Below are positions 20,001 through 28,338 of a stretch of DNA of 64,000 nt, piece after piece. Each line of letters starts with the position of its first letter. Positions within the stretch are counted from its first letter, which is position 1. The stretch comes from Oscillatoria sp. FACHB-1407 (lineage in GTDB: Bacteria; Cyanobacteriota; Cyanobacteriia; Elainellales; Elainellaceae), in the NCBI RefSeq assembly GCF_014697545.1, contig NZ_JACJSA010000013.1:124001-188000 (forward strand), read 5' to 3'. The notes beneath the pieces are model-generated. The model had not been told where the DNA came from and ran no database searches. It was given only the letters and a program-made list of their open reading frames with translations. The translations under genes and the position numbers were made by a program.

Positions 20001-22033
20001 CTGCTCGTAAACAAATAGAGGAACAGCTCTATCGTAGTGAAGCCCAGTTAAGAACGGCTCAACGGATCGCCGGATTTGGTAGTTGGGAATTTGATGTACA
20101 AACTGGAGTGGTCACTTGGTCAGAAGAAGTTTTTGACATTTTTGGACGCAATGTCGAGGATGGTGCTTACAGTTATGAAGAACTACATGCAGCAATTCAC
20201 CCTAATGATCGAGATCATCACCGATCCTTGACTCAACAAGCGATCGAATACGGTCATCCCTATACAGTTGAATTTCGGTTCTATCGCCATGGTGGAGACT
20301 TACGTTACGTTCACGCACGTGGTGAGGCAATTTTGGGTTCAAATGGTCAGCCGATACAGTTGCTTGGTACGGTGCTTGATATTACCGAACGCAAGCAATC
20401 TGAAGAACAGTTGCGCCATCTCTCTGAACGATTGACAATCGCATTGCAATCCGGTGGTTTTGGTAGTTGGGAGTATGACTTTGTGCGATCGCAACAGCTC
20501 TGGGACGATCGAATGTATGAACTATATGGTGTTACCCCTGATAATTTTGCTGGGACATTAGATGCGTGGTTAGGTTATCTTCATCCTGACGATCGCGAGT
20601 CAATGTTAAATCAAATCCAAGAGGTTCTCGATAATCAGTCAGAATACAGTGCAGAGTTTCGGATCATCCATCCAACGGGAGCCGTTCATCACCTAAAAGC
20701 CTATGGCATTCTTCAGCGTAACGAACAACAAGAACCTGTTCGTATGATTGGCATAAACTACGATATTACAGATTTTAAACTGGCAGAAGAACAGCTACGC
20801 CAAATCAACAATCGCCTCACCCTTACAAATGCGGAACTTCATCGAGCAACTCGCTTAAAAGATGAATTTCTGGCGAATATGAGTCACGAATTGCGAACTC
20901 CTCTGAATGCCATTTTAGGAATGGCAGAGAGCTTACAGGATGAAATCTTAGGAGTAATCAACCCCCACCAAAAAGATGCCATCAGTAGTATTGAGCGCAG
21001 TGGTCAACATCTTCTAGAGTTAATCAATGACATTCTGGATTTAGCAAAAGTTGAATCTGGAAAATTAGAATTACAACTTTGTCCGGTTAAAATTAATCAC
21101 CTGTGTATATCAAGCTTGAATTTTGTTCGACAACAAGCCTTTGCTAAAAATATTCAAATCACGACTGAACTACCGTCTGATTTACCAGCAATCATCTTAG
21201 ACGAACTGCGGATTCGCCAGGTTCTCATCAATCTACTCAGTAATGCTGTAAAGTTCACACCTAACGGTGGCAGTATCAAACTGGCTGTACACCAGGAGCA
21301 ATCTCAAGGACAGCCATTGCTCTGCTTTCAAATCACAGATACTGGAATTGGTATTGCTCTGGACGATATGTGTAAACTCTTTCAACCGTTTACTCAAGTT
21401 GATAGCCAGCTTAATCGCAAACACATGGGTACGGGTTTAGGGTTAGCCCTAGTGCGTCGATTGGTTGAGTTACATCAGGGACAGATTACCGTTGCTAGTG
21501 AAGTGGGCAGAGGTAGTTGCTTTACGGTTTGCTTACCGTATAAGACTGAATCCTCAGCGTTCGTAACACCAGCTCACGATAAGCAATCATTTGCCTCGGC
21601 AACTAAAGAACAAGATGCCAGTTTGCCTTCAAATCAAGCTTCAAATATCACCTCAACGTACACACCTACTAAGAGCTTGATCTTATTAGTAGAGGACAAT
21701 GAGGCCAATGCAGCCACAATTTCTAATTATTTAGAGGGACGGGGATATCAATTGCTGCGAGCGAGCAATGGGCAGGAAGCAATTACTCTCGCTACGACAC
21801 AACATCCCAATCTGATTCTGATGGATGTTCAAATGCCAGATATAGATGGATTAGAAGCAATTGCACGCATTCGTACCTATCCCCAACTGGCTCATACTCC
21901 TATTATTGCAGTTACCGCTTTAGCCATGACAGGCGATCGTGAAAAGTGTTTAGCCGCTGGTGCCAATGATTACATGACTAAGCCAATCAAACTAAAACAA
22001 CTGGTTAATGTGATTCGAGGATGGCTGCAATGA
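17015..22033 (+). CDS. DXCF-type cyanobacteriochrome hybrid histidine kinase
   Basis: 1672 aa. Receiver 15-130 (D68, LILLDYRLPDDDG). GAF 155-335 has DTCF at D220-F223 and canonical C250-H251. The two cysteines are 28 residues apart, as in DXCF blue/green cyanobacteriochromes such as TePixJ. Seven PAS domains begin near residues 355, 485, 610, 735, 880, 1010 and 1140. HisKA (H1291, MSHELRTP), HATPase (GTGLGLALVRRL) and a C-terminal receiver (D1604, LILMDVQMPDIDG) follow. It is the third gene of the phytochrome/RcpA run. Bilin binding is inferred from motifs. ATG 17039 is an alternative start. Confidence 0.93.
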   Translation: MIVSKFISMVNKTCYTVLIVDDSPEDREVYRRYLNRDDRHTYEITETASVSSALALCDRSLPDLILLDYRLPDDDGLMFLQEWQVRYEKILAPVIMLTGQGDEQIAVETIRLGGQDYLTKGKLTTDSLCQKVHQVLEQVRLKQQISFQQEQQRLVNSVALRIRRSLQLDDVLQTTVDEVHQLLQCDRALIYKFAPDRSGTITHESVLPPWRACIETQIEDTCFKNNGTDKYTQGWIWAEPDVANAKLTDCHLQLLESFQVKANLVVPILLETGKRSNPDSNSNHQPLLWGLLAIHQCDRPRQWQKTEIDLVNQLAVQLAIAIQQAELYQNLQTLNSSLEKQVEQRTRALAASEQRFRGIFDNAFQFVGLLTPEGILLEANQTALDFAGLQRDDVINRPFWEMDWWAISSEIQTQLQQAIAQAAQGEFVRYEMDLIGKAGIITTVDFSLRPLCNEEGEVVLLIPEGRDISDRKRNESTLQLQAQILNQIHDAVISTTLDGTIQTWNSAAEKLYGYTAEEAIGQNVSILYLPEDLPQIATTVFQPLLTVGSHQVELRNQTKSGTQIDISLRLSVVYDDMKHPIRLIGCSNDISDRKQAAKALQESQTLLRSVIDNLPQAIFWKDRESRFLGCNQQMLLDAGFSSAEDIIGKTDFDLPWREEAPLFRADDRQVIESGQPKLNIEEPLTKVGNIHSWLKTNKLPLRSADGSIIGVLGSYEDITERKRIEHALQESERRYATLAATAPVGIYRTDADGNCLYVNDRWCELAGLTPEEAAGFGWIQGLHPDDREMISAEWYRCARTGEVFRLEYRFQRPDGITTWVYGQATQEKKSDGGVIGYIGTITDISDRKAVEQELQSLNQELEARVTQRTAELQESQQFIQSVTDSIPNVLYIYDLERNCNVYANQELTIALGYTPKEIHEMGATLFSNLMHPEDLEKFIFYLQDLKNLEGQEKRTIEYRLLNPKGEWRWYLSQDTSFRRGVDGQVQQVIGTAQDITARKQIEEQLYRSEAQLRTAQRIAGFGSWEFDVQTGVVTWSEEVFDIFGRNVEDGAYSYEELHAAIHPNDRDHHRSLTQQAIEYGHPYTVEFRFYRHGGDLRYVHARGEAILGSNGQPIQLLGTVLDITERKQSEEQLRHLSERLTIALQSGGFGSWEYDFVRSQQLWDDRMYELYGVTPDNFAGTLDAWLGYLHPDDRESMLNQIQEVLDNQSEYSAEFRIIHPTGAVHHLKAYGILQRNEQQEPVRMIGINYDITDFKLAEEQLRQINNRLTLTNAELHRATRLKDEFLANMSHELRTPLNAILGMAESLQDEILGVINPHQKDAISSIERSGQHLLELINDILDLAKVESGKLELQLCPVKINHLCISSLNFVRQQAFAKNIQITTELPSDLPAIILDELRIRQVLINLLSNAVKFTPNGGSIKLAVHQEQSQGQPLLCFQITDTGIGIALDDMCKLFQPFTQVDSQLNRKHMGTGLGLALVRRLVELHQGQITVASEVGRGSCFTVCLPYKTESSAFVTPAHDKQSFASATKEQDASLPSNQASNITSTYTPTKSLILLVEDNEANAATISNYLEGRGYQLLRASNGQEAITLATTQHPNLILMDVQMPDIDGLEAIARIRTYPQLAHTPIIAVTALAMTGDREKCLAAGANDYMTKPIKLKQLVNVIRGWLQ

Positions 22034-22170
22034 AAACTCAATTTCAAATTCTTGTGATTGATGATGAACCCGGCAACTTCAATGCCATTGATAACTGATT
22101 AGAAGAAGACTATCAATTAAGCTATGCCTCGAATGAAGAAAAAGCATTTAATTTACTACAAACACACCTA
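22030..22170 (+). pseudogene. Truncated response-regulator relic with premature stop
   Basis: ATG 22030 overlaps the stop of the hybrid kinase. Codons 1-22 (FQILVIDDEPGNFNAIDN) are a typical start of a receiver domain. A TGA at 22096-22098 ends the frame, but the same frame continues with LEEDYQLSYASNEEKAFNLL and QTHL, exactly what a receiver should carry next. A single T-to-G change in a Leu codon would explain the stop. The phosphoacceptor half is missing and homology ends near 22170, just before the convergent oxidoreductase gene. Confidence 0.75.
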
Positions 22171-22199
22171 TGCTCTATGAGCACGATCTTGAACAGCCA

Positions 22200-23219
22200 T
22201 TATTCTTGCTGCAACACCACTTTCCCGATCGCTTGCCCCGACTCAGCCCGTTGGTGTGCCGCTGCCACTTCGGAAAATCTGAACACCTGACTATCGAGTA
22301 ACGGTCGCACCTGTCCAGCATCGACTAACTGAGCCAGTTGGGTCAAAATCTCTCCATGGCGCGATTGCTTCGCAGTTCCCTGAAGGGGTAATCGCTCCAC
22401 CCCATACAGCAGTGGAATCAGCATATAGACCAGATGCAGCGTCAGCCCTTTCGCGTGCAGCAGGGTTAAATCTTGCTGAGATAGGGAAACAGTTGAGACG
22501 ACTGTTCCATTTAGCTTTGCGGCTTTGAATGCATTTTGCAGATTGTCGTTTCCCACGGTGTCGAACACCACATCAAATCCTTGCCCATTGGTGTGTTCTG
22601 CTACAAACTCTTCAATCGGCTGTTGGCGGTAGTTGATAACGAAGTCGGCTCCTAATTTATAGGCGATCGCTCCTTTCTCTTCATTCGATACCAGGGCATA
22701 GACTGTCGCTCCTGCCCACTTCGCCAGTTGTACCCCGATATGCCCCACACCGCCGGTTGCTCCATAGATCAGCACTCGTTGTCCGGGTTGAACGTTGGCG
22801 CGATCAATTAGCCCTTCCCAGGCAGTAATTGAAACCAGAGGTAGCGCAGCGGCTTCTGCCATCGTCAGCGACTTGGGCTTGGGAGCTACGCGATCTGCAT
22901 CCGCCAGCATATACTCCGCTAATGCGCCCCCCAACCCTTTTACACCGCCTGCACAGGCATAGACTTCATCTCCCGGTTTGAACGTGGTCACTCCCTCACC
23001 AATGGCTTCCACCACTCCGGCAACATCTCCATGCAACACAGCCGGAAAATCAGGGGCAATATCTGGCACTGCGCCCTGGCGAATTTTGTAATCCACCGGA
23101 TTCACACTGGTTGCCATAACCCGAATCAACACATGATTGGGTAGGATTTGAGGAACAGGAACATCTACCGTTTCAAAAACAGCAGGGCTACCGAACTGGT
23201 TAATCATTTGGGCTTGCAT
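22200..23219 (-). CDS. Zinc-independent MDR quinone oxidoreductase
   Basis: 339 aa. GroES-like N-terminal half (1-125) and NAD(P)-binding Rossmann domain with GATGGVGHIGVQ (about 153-164), as in NADPH:quinone reductases of the MDR superfamily. No zinc-ligand Cys cluster is seen. GAGG-type ribosome site GAGGTC lies ahead of ATG 23219. It is divergent from an HxlR regulator, and a perfect inverted repeat sits between them. Quinone or alpha,beta-unsaturated carbonyl reduction is likely. It is a paralogue of the gene at 53434-54414. Confidence 0.88.
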   Translation of the reverse strand: MQAQMINQFGSPAVFETVDVPVPQILPNHVLIRVMATSVNPVDYKIRQGAVPDIAPDFPAVLHGDVAGVVEAIGEGVTTFKPGDEVYACAGGVKGLGGALAEYMLADADRVAPKPKSLTMAEAAALPLVSITAWEGLIDRANVQPGQRVLIYGATGGVGHIGVQLAKWAGATVYALVSNEEKGAIAYKLGADFVINYRQQPIEEFVAEHTNGQGFDVVFDTVGNDNLQNAFKAAKLNGTVVSTVSLSQQDLTLLHAKGLTLHLVYMLIPLLYGVERLPLQGTAKQSRHGEILTQLAQLVDAGQVRPLLDSQVFRFSEVAAAHQRAESGQAIGKVVLQQE

Positions 23220-23235
23220 TGCAATTGACCTCAGA

Positions 23236-23252
23236 ACTCATATTCCATGAGT
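23236..23252. promoter_or_regulatory. Candidate HxlR operator
   Basis: ACTCAT-ATTCC-ATGAGT, a perfect 6-bp inverted repeat with a 5-bp spacer, lies 17 bp upstream of the oxidoreductase start and on the promoter side of the HxlR gene. Spacing and half-site style fit the dyad operators of HxlR/YodB-like winged-helix repressors. Confidence 0.5.
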
Positions 23253-23316
23253 ACCATTGAGAGATTGCTGCCCGAAAGGATTAACGGCAAAGTGCATTAG
23301 TTACTTTTTGGAAAAC

Positions 23317-23766
23317 ATGGTGAGCAAAACGAATTCCGACGCGACCCAACTCAATTACTTGCCTCAGCCTGCGCTCGATCGCATCGCTAACATGAACCTG
23401 TTCGACACCAACTGTGCAGGGCATCAAATGCTCGAACATATCGCCAACAAGTGGACAGTGCTGATTGTGTATGCCCTGACGCAGGGGAAGAAGCGATATA
23501 GCGAACTCAAGCAGCAGATTGTTGGCGTATCTCCCAAGATGCTGATCCAGAATTTGCGTAACCTGGAACGATGTGGATTGATCCAACGGGAGATTTATCC
23601 TACCGTTCCGCCACGGGTTGATTACTCACTGACGACCTTAGGAGAATCTCTGGTAGAACCCTTAGCGATCTTGGGAGAGTGGGCATATCGCCATATTCCA
23701 GAAGTAAAAGCAGCAATGGAGCAGTATGACGAGAACCCGAAAGAGAATTACTGGGAACCCAAGTAA
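23317..23766 (+). CDS. HxlR-family transcriptional regulator
   Basis: 149 aa from ATG 23317; a TTG-started extension from 23257 is possible but weaker. Winged helix 45-125 has the family pattern NKWTVLIVYALTQGKKRYSEL and VSPKMLIQNLRNLERCGLI. C26 in the DTNCAGH stretch before the helix-turn-helix sits where redox-sensing HxlR members (YodB, QorR) keep their reactive Cys. The divergent quinone oxidoreductase is the probable target, matching the QorR/qor arrangement known from other bacteria. Sensing of quinones or electrophiles is inferred. Confidence 0.85.
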   Translation: MVSKTNSDATQLNYLPQPALDRIANMNLFDTNCAGHQMLEHIANKWTVLIVYALTQGKKRYSELKQQIVGVSPKMLIQNLRNLERCGLIQREIYPTVPPRVDYSLTTLGESLVEPLAILGEWAYRHIPEVKAAMEQYDENPKENYWEPK

Positions 23767-23801
23767 TTTGGCCGAGATTCATCTCTGAGCAAAATGTTTA
23801 T

Positions 23802-24875
23802 TTATTCTTTTGGTGCCACTCCTGAAGAGTCACGAATGACTAATTCAGTTGGTAATCGGTAGGAGATGGGTTGACTCACACTCTCCAGGAGCAGTCTAGC
23901 TGCGACTGCCCCTTTCTCGACGAGTGGTTGTCGCACCGTCGTTAATCGGGGGCGAATTTGGGAGGCAAGGGGAATATCATCAAACCCCACGATCGATAAA
24001 TCCTTGGGTACATGCAAACCCAGCGTTTCAGCAGCCCGTAAGGCTCCAACCGCAAGGCGATCGCTCATCGCCAAGATTGCAGTGGGTCGTGGGGTCTGAT
24101 TGAGCAGGGCAAGTGTTGCAGAAAATCCGCTTTCTTCCCGATTCAACCGTTCTTCAATCGCCACCGTTTGAGGGTCAATTCCGGCTTCTCTCAGGGCATC
24201 CAGGTAGCCATGCAATCGGTCTAACGTCGAGGGAAAGGTGGTAGATTGCATCCGCTGATCATCGACTTTGCCTTCATAGCCATCAGCCTGCAATTCCATG
24301 GAAATAATGCCCAATCGGGTATGACCCAAACGAATTAAGTGAGACGTGGCTTCGTGGGCTGCCTGATGCTCATCAATGCCGACGGAGGGCACCCCCGTTA
24401 AACCGGGTCGATCGACTGCCACTGTTGGAAGATGACGTTCCAATACCTTAGCCGTAGTTATATCGGCATCTGGCGTGGAGTAAACAATAAATCCATCCAC
24501 GACTGCCTGATTGACCGTATCGGCAATTAGGCCATCTTTAGCCATTGGCACAATTAGAAGACTGACCTTAGCGGGTTCGCACACACTCGCAATGCCCTGG
24601 AGAAAAGCGATCGCCACTGGATCACTGAATGCATACAGTAACGACTCATGAAAAATGACTCCGATCGCCCCTGCCTGCCCCGTTCGCAACAATCGTGCCG
24701 TTGGATTGGGACCCGCGTATCCCATTTCTTTTGCCGTTACCAAAATTTTTTCTCGCAGTTCTGGAGAAAGCTGATCTGGACGGTTGAACGCATTTGAAAC
24801 AGTGGTACGTGAGATTCCCAACGCTTTTGCAATATCCAAAAGGGTTGCAGGTTTGGGTGAATCAGAAAATGTCAT
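23802..24875 (-). CDS. LacI-family transcriptional repressor
   Basis: 357 aa. N-terminal helix-turn-helix ATLLDIAKALGISRTTVSNA (residues 10-29) and hinge region, then a periplasmic-binding-like effector domain (65-345). The helix recognition residues sit in SRTTVSNAFN. It is divergent from a small gene and an MFS transporter. Two perfect copies of CTGAATCGATTCAG occur, one before each of those genes, and are the obvious operator candidates. The effector is probably a sugar or sugar-like compound, by family precedent. Confidence 0.9.
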   Translation of the reverse strand: MTFSDSPKPATLLDIAKALGISRTTVSNAFNRPDQLSPELREKILVTAKEMGYAGPNPTARLLRTGQAGAIGVIFHESLLYAFSDPVAIAFLQGIASVCEPAKVSLLIVPMAKDGLIADTVNQAVVDGFIVYSTPDADITTAKVLERHLPTVAVDRPGLTGVPSVGIDEHQAAHEATSHLIRLGHTRLGIISMELQADGYEGKVDDQRMQSTTFPSTLDRLHGYLDALREAGIDPQTVAIEERLNREESGFSATLALLNQTPRPTAILAMSDRLAVGALRAAETLGLHVPKDLSIVGFDDIPLASQIRPRLTTVRQPLVEKGAVAARLLLESVSQPISYRLPTELVIRDSSGVAPKE

Positions 24876-24966
24876 AACCGTCCAGAATTGTTGATCTGAA
24901 ATCCGACTTAAGAAGGAGCCGAGAAACTTGATCGATCAAGATATCGCCTCTATGATGGTAGCGAAA

Positions 24967-24980
24967 CTGAATCGATTCAG
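24967..24980. promoter_or_regulatory. LacI-type operator, copy 1
   Basis: Perfect 14-bp palindrome CTGAATCGATTCAG, 29 bp before the small gene at 25010 and 91 bp before the divergent LacI gene. It has the central CG of LacI/GalR operators. An identical copy lies at 25312. Confidence 0.7.
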
Positions 24981-25009
24981 AAAACAATCCGACTTGTGGA
25001 GCATTCACC

Positions 25010-25288
25010 ATGAGAACTCATCAACGGCAACTTCTTTATCGACAACTCGAATTTATGGAGTCTCCTGCAACTTCAGGTTCTTTTCAGCAGGGAGTGATTG
25101 AGGTCGTTCAACGAGCCTGGATGTCCTTCTGGAACGCGATGGCAACACAAGATGAGCCTCAATTTAAGGAGCGACGCGATCGCCGTGGACAACCCTACTG
25201 GCAAGTTTATGATCCTGTCGCTGATCGAACCTTTCACCTGGACTCGTTGCAAACTGTGTTGGAGTGGTTGGAAAATCGACACAACTGA
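25010..25288 (+). CDS. Conserved small hypothetical protein under the LacI operator
   Basis: 92 aa, soluble and charged. The C-terminal half (RRDRRGQPYWQVYDPVADRT, followed by LDSLQTVLEWLENR) resembles small cyanobacterial proteins of unknown function. No signal peptide, membrane segment or catalytic motif is evident. It sits between the two LacI-type palindromes, 71 bp before the transporter, so it probably belongs to the same regulon. Confidence 0.65.
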   Translation: MRTHQRQLLYRQLEFMESPATSGSFQQGVIEVVQRAWMSFWNAMATQDEPQFKERRDRRGQPYWQVYDPVADRTFHLDSLQTVLEWLENRHN

Positions 25289-25311
25289 AAATTCCAGGAT
25301 TTCGATTTGGG

Positions 25312-25325
25312 CTGAATCGATTCAG
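25312..25325. promoter_or_regulatory. LacI-type operator, copy 2
   Basis: Second perfect CTGAATCGATTCAG palindrome, 34 bp before the MFS transporter start. It is identical to the copy at 24967, 345 bp away, a distance compatible with looping by a tetrameric repressor. Confidence 0.7.
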
Positions 25326-25358
25326 TCGCCTATCACGACCCAACTCCACTGACTACCT

Positions 25359-26564
25359 ATGAAACCTGACCGCCGCACAAGCACACCCTCCCATGCGCCT
25401 GCCTCCATTGGGATTGCGATCGCCTTCTACGCCTTCATCACCATTGGGGTTGCCGAAAGTGGCTTAGGAGTGCTGCTGCCCTCTATTCTAGATACGTTTA
25501 ATCTAACCCCTGCAACCGTGACGTTTTTGTTTATCAGCCAAATTGCAGGGTATGTGCTTGCTGCCTTTAGCAGTAGTCTGATCAGCAGTCGGTTGGGATT
25601 AGCTCCCATGCTGTTGATTGCGGCTATCACCCTCACCACGGCTCTCGCTACCTACGGCTTAGCTCCAGCTTGGGGCATCATGGTCGCCGTGGGAACCCTG
25701 CTGGGGTTGGGCATTGGCTTGATTGATGCGGGGATTAACGCCTACATGGTGAGTGACCAGCGGGAGGCAAAATGGATTGGGCTGCTCCATGCCTTCTATG
25801 GCATTGGTGCTTTGTTGGGACCAGCGATCGCCACGACCCTGCTGCTGTTGGGGCTCAATTGGCGACAAGTTTATGGTGTGATTGCCAGTTTGGTAGCACT
25901 ACTCATTGTTACGGTTGGTTGGGTGATGGTCGTCCACTATCCGCCCATGATGCGACGAACTGCGACATCCAACTCTCATGCGGTTGCCAATCTCCGGTTT
26001 GCGCTCAAAACACCTGCCGTTCTGATTTCAGGGTTGTTTCTGCTGGTTGCTGTGGGGACAGAAGCCTCTCTGGGAAATTGGGCATATACGGTTCAGCAGG
26101 TCAGTCGCGGCATTTCAGCCTCTATAGCCGGATATAGCATTAGTGCCATGTGGTTGGGATTTACGATCGGACGGGTGATGCTGGGCATTTTTGTAAACCG
26201 ATTGGGAGCCGCTCGCCTGGTTACAGCGTCGTTGTCTCTGCTTGCGGTTGGATTATTAACCTGGTGGCTACTGCCAGAGCAATGGCTGAGCTTGCCTATC
26301 ATTGGGTTTGCGATCGCCGCCATTTTTCCCACAACCATTTGGCTGATGCCCCAGCGAGTTCCAACCGCTGTTGTTCCTGCGGCGATCGGCTTTGTCACCA
26401 GTGTTGCCAGTTTGGGATCAGCGATCATTCCGACAACGATTGGCTGGATTGCAAATCGAGCAGGCTTAGAAATCATTCCCATGTTGATTTTGCTATTGGC
26501 GATCGCATTAGCTGTGCTGCATTCCTGGTTAACGAAACAGGATGTCTCATCTTTTGATGATTAG
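25359..26564 (+). CDS. MFS transporter, FucP/sugar-like
   Basis: 401 aa with about twelve hydrophobic helices. The N-terminal half carries GVAESGLGVLLPSI and the [13 protein letters not shown] helix seen in the FHS (fucose/glucose-galactose) branch and related MFS carriers, plus GLLHAFYGIGALLGPAIA. It would work in the plasma membrane. Regulation by a LacI-type operator at 25312-25325 supports a sugar or sugar-derivative substrate, but the substrate cannot be read directly. Confidence 0.88.
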   Translation: MKPDRRTSTPSHAPASIGIAIAFYAFITIGVAESGLGVLLPSILDTFNLTPATVTFLFISQIAGYVLAAFSSSLISSRLGLAPMLLIAAITLTTALATYGLAPAWGIMVAVGTLLGLGIGLIDAGINAYMVSDQREAKWIGLLHAFYGIGALLGPAIATTLLLLGLNWRQVYGVIASLVALLIVTVGWVMVVHYPPMMRRTATSNSHAVANLRFALKTPAVLISGLFLLVAVGTEASLGNWAYTVQQVSRGISASIAGYSISAMWLGFTIGRVMLGIFVNRLGAARLVTASLSLLAVGLLTWWLLPEQWLSLPIIGFAIAAIFPTTIWLMPQRVPTAVVPAAIGFVTSVASLGSAIIPTTIGWIANRAGLEIIPMLILLLAIALAVLHSWLTKQDVSSFDD

Positions 26565-27117
26565 GGGCAACAATGACTGAACGGACTTACGCAGTTAGAT
26601 CCCCAAACTCCTTTTCTAAGGCTACGGTGTATACACATCTCTGCTTTGTCAATGATGCTGCAATGAGTTCGAGAATCAGGCATTGGGAGATTCTCCCTCA
26701 AACCCCCTAGCAGAATGTGTTTCGGTTAACCCACAGGCACGCTTCGCATCGGTTCCAAGTCCGGGTGTTTCGAATCAGGTCAAGCCCCTTCAAAAGCTCA
26801 AAGTCCCCCAGAGCTGGGGGATTTGGGGGGTTATGATGCCGATCTAATGTTTGATTGTGGCAGATCACTGGGTAGGGGCGTTTCGCGAAACGCCCTTACG
26901 GAATCATGTGCAGCGAAGCCAATTCAAATTGGTATAACGAATGCCCATGTATTTAAGCGAAGCTAAGGATTGGTACGGCATACACAATTGAATTATTTCC
27001 AGATCATTGTGCAACCGCAAAATTTTGATAAAACAGCGCAAGAATCGGGCTTCAGGTTTGAGGGGACTTTTTCTAATCTTGAGTTATTGAAACCCAACTC
27101 AAACCGAGGAACGACTT
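26565..27117. other. Intergenic region with hairpin repeats
   Basis: 553 bp without a credible gene. It holds the stem TCCCCCA-GAGC-TGGGGGA (26804-26821), the near-perfect palindrome at 26872-26899 and an AATTGGTATAA motif near 26927, all typical of cyanobacterial intergenic repeats. The promoter of the downstream hydrolase should lie in its last 100 bp. Confidence 0.6.
26872..26899. repeat. GTAGGGGCG-type palindromic repeat, copy 1
   Basis: 28-bp palindrome with one mismatched pair, arms GTAGGGGCGTTTCG and CGAAACGCCCTTAC. A relative lies at 62013-62042. The family is dispersed in cyanobacterial genomes. Confidence 0.6.
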
Positions 27118-28170
27118 ATGAACGTTATCCAATCCCTGATTGCAACTGGCACAATCGCGATCGTCTCCTTCACTGCTCTTCCTGTTGCTCTGTCAGAAAC
27201 AGTAAACCCTGCCCCTGTTACCGTTGAGTCTTCAGCTTCAATAGTTGAACTGCCTGCATCCTTCCAACCCGGACTCAATCGGGTTGTCTTCCAGAGTGAG
27301 GGTGAGCGGATGGTTGGAAACCTGTACCTGCCAACCTCCTATCAGCCCGGAGACAAGCTTCCCGTAATTGTTGTGACAGGTGCCTGGACAACGGTGAAAG
27401 AACAAATGCCTGCGGTCTACGCTCAGCGGTTAGCCGATCGCGGATTTGCCACCTTCGCGTTTGATTTTCGCTACTGGGGTGAAAGCGGCGGAACTCCTCG
27501 CCAATACGAATCTCCTGCGGCTAAAGTACAGGACATCAAAAATGCCGTTGCCTTTCTGCAAACCTTACCTGTGATTGATAGCGATCGCATCGGTGGGTTA
27601 GGCATCTGTGCCAGTGCAGGCTACATGGCACAAGCGGTTGCGGAAGATTCAAGCTTCAAATCCTTTGCAACGGTTGCCGCCTGGTTGCATGATATGGATT
27701 CACTTAACGCTTTATTTGGTGAAGAAATGGTGCAGCGTCGGATGGAAATTGGTCAAGCTGCCCGTGAACAGTACGATCGCACAGGTGAGGTGGCTTATGT
27801 TCCGGCGTATTCTCAGGGCGATCGCAGTGCAGCGATGTTCGGTGATGTCAGCTACTACGGCAGTACGGATCGCGGTGTAATTCCAGAATGGACAAATCGC
27901 TTTGCAGTGATGTCGTGGCATGAATGGCAAGGTTTTGATGCAATGGCGATCGCTCCTCAAATCACCACTCCAACGTTGATGGTTCATAGCGATGGTTCTG
28001 CTTTGCCGGATAATGCCCGTGAATTCTATGCTTCGTTGAGTGGCGAAAAGCAGCTAGTTTGGACAGAAGGACAACATCTCGACTTCTACGATCGCGATCC
28101 TCAAGTTTCAACGGCTATTGATGCGTTGGTGACTCACTTCCAGGCAACATTGTCTGATGAAGCATTTTAA
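27118..28170 (+). CDS. Exported alpha/beta hydrolase (dienelactone hydrolase/YcjY-like)
   Basis: 350 aa. Signal peptide about 1-26 (LIATGTIAIVSFTALPVALS). An alpha/beta hydrolase fold follows: FDFRYWGESGG, nucleophile-elbow region GLGICASAGYMAQ (Cys-Ala-Ser arrangement with a candidate nucleophile Ser), and a late HLDFYDR with the probable catalytic His. The best relatives are the YcjY/dienelactone hydrolase-like proteins. It would act outside the cytoplasm on an unknown ester or lactone. It heads a group with an SDR and two SnoaL-fold proteins on the same strand. Confidence 0.82.
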   Translation: MNVIQSLIATGTIAIVSFTALPVALSETVNPAPVTVESSASIVELPASFQPGLNRVVFQSEGERMVGNLYLPTSYQPGDKLPVIVVTGAWTTVKEQMPAVYAQRLADRGFATFAFDFRYWGESGGTPRQYESPAAKVQDIKNAVAFLQTLPVIDSDRIGGLGICASAGYMAQAVAEDSSFKSFATVAAWLHDMDSLNALFGEEMVQRRMEIGQAAREQYDRTGEVAYVPAYSQGDRSAAMFGDVSYYGSTDRGVIPEWTNRFAVMSWHEWQGFDAMAIAPQITTPTLMVHSDGSALPDNAREFYASLSGEKQLVWTEGQHLDFYDRDPQVSTAIDALVTHFQATLSDEAF

Positions 28171-28293
28171 GTTATTGGTCATTCGTTAGTAGTTAGTAAT
28201 TGTTGCTTATTCACCATTCGTTATTTACACATGATCAACGAAAAATGATCAGCAACAAATGACTAATAATCAGCAATAAATGACTAACAATAA
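28171..28293. repeat. Short repeated ATGACTAA/TCATTCGTTA sequences
   Basis: This spacer is built from related units (GGTCATTCGTTAG, AAATGACTAAT, AAATGACTAAC, AAATGATC) in both orientations, a cyanobacterial short-repeat type. Similar units appear at 49031-49095. Confidence 0.6.
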
Positions 28294-28338
28294 ATGATCG
28301 AAAAAACTACAATCACCGAAATAATTGAGGAGACTCAG

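Noticed and set aside
26093-26557. Frames on both strands within the MFS transporter
   Set aside because: They lie in other frames of a clear membrane protein gene and show no independent domain.
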